Shown here in pieces: positions 5,389 to 5,403 of a DNA stretch of 5,403 nt. The translations under genes were made by a program, and so were the position numbers. Position 1 is the first letter of the stretch; every line of letters begins with the position of its first letter. The DNA comes from Treponema sp. (GTDB lineage Bacteria; Spirochaetota; Spirochaetia; Treponematales; Breznakiellaceae): positions 1-5,403 of the forward strand of contig JAISOR010000155.1 in the NCBI GenBank assembly GCA_031275535.1. The letters run 5' to 3'. A model generated the notes under the pieces. The model was given only the letters and a program-made list of their open reading frames with translations. It did no database searches and was not told the origin of the DNA.

Positions 5389-5403
5389 GGGGGGGGGGGG
5401 GGG
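5389..5403 (+). repeat. Poly-G run at the window edge (15 G, true length unknown)
   Basis: The last 15 bases are all G, preceded by GTGTGGGTTT. It may be a real homopolymer where assembly stopped, or a sequencing artefact such as dark cycles read as G. The bases from about 5360 onward deserve caution for the same reason. Confidence 0.9.

Noticed and set aside
5280..5403. 41-codon open frame from ATG 5280 to the edge
   Set aside because: It has no ribosome site, a Pro/Ala/Ser-rich product with no motif, and it runs into poly-G. It could only be leaderless, and I cannot support it as a gene.

Overview
The window is bacterial chromosome encoding four well-supported proteins and one small orphan. 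The genes are GC-rich and favour GGG and CCC codons, with short AT-rich gaps between divergent genes. The composition and gene mix remind me of a Treponema-like spirochaete, such as a gut or termite-gut treponeme. That is an impression, not something the sequence proves. Neither end looks natural: the left end cuts through a gene and the right end stops in a run of 15 G, so this may be a contig edge.

Layout, left to right. (1) Positions 1-685, minus strand: the N-terminal 228 residues of a PcnB-type poly(A) polymerase / CCA tRNA nucleotidyltransferase, with a TTG start. (2) Positions 686-899: an AT-rich divergent control region. It holds two opposed sigma70-type promoters that share one TTGTCAA core at -35, and a perfect 9-bp dyad in the leader of the next gene. 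(3) Positions 900-1094, plus strand: a 64-residue orphan protein with a strong Shine-Dalgarno sequence. (4) Positions 1101-2096, minus strand: an alpha/beta hydrolase of the monoacylglycerol lipase / lysophospholipase type, convergent with the orphan and only 6 bp from it. (5) A 57-bp divergent gap. (6) Positions 2154-3332, plus strand: an Fe-S-containing RNA 5-methyluridine methyltransferase of the RlmD/TrmA family. (7) Positions 3319-5058, plus strand, overlapping the methyltransferase by 14 bp: an exported PQQ-type beta-propeller protein with a C-terminal HEAT-repeat domain. (8) Positions 5059-5403: no credible gene. This stretch holds a GAGTG-rich purine tract, weak hairpins, a good sigma70-like promoter, a GC-rich stem-loop just after it, and the terminal poly-G.

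The two RNA enzymes (RNA 3'-end processing and rRNA/tRNA methylation) are housekeeping. The hydrolase probably acts on lipid esters. The propeller-HEAT protein is probably an envelope scaffold, co-translated with the methyltransferase but not obviously linked to it in function. I see no defence system, mobile element, CRISPR array or tRNA. The least explained items are the shared -35 divergent promoter with its dyad and orphan, the propeller-HEAT protein, and the promoter plus stem-loop near the right edge. None is demonstrably a new system.
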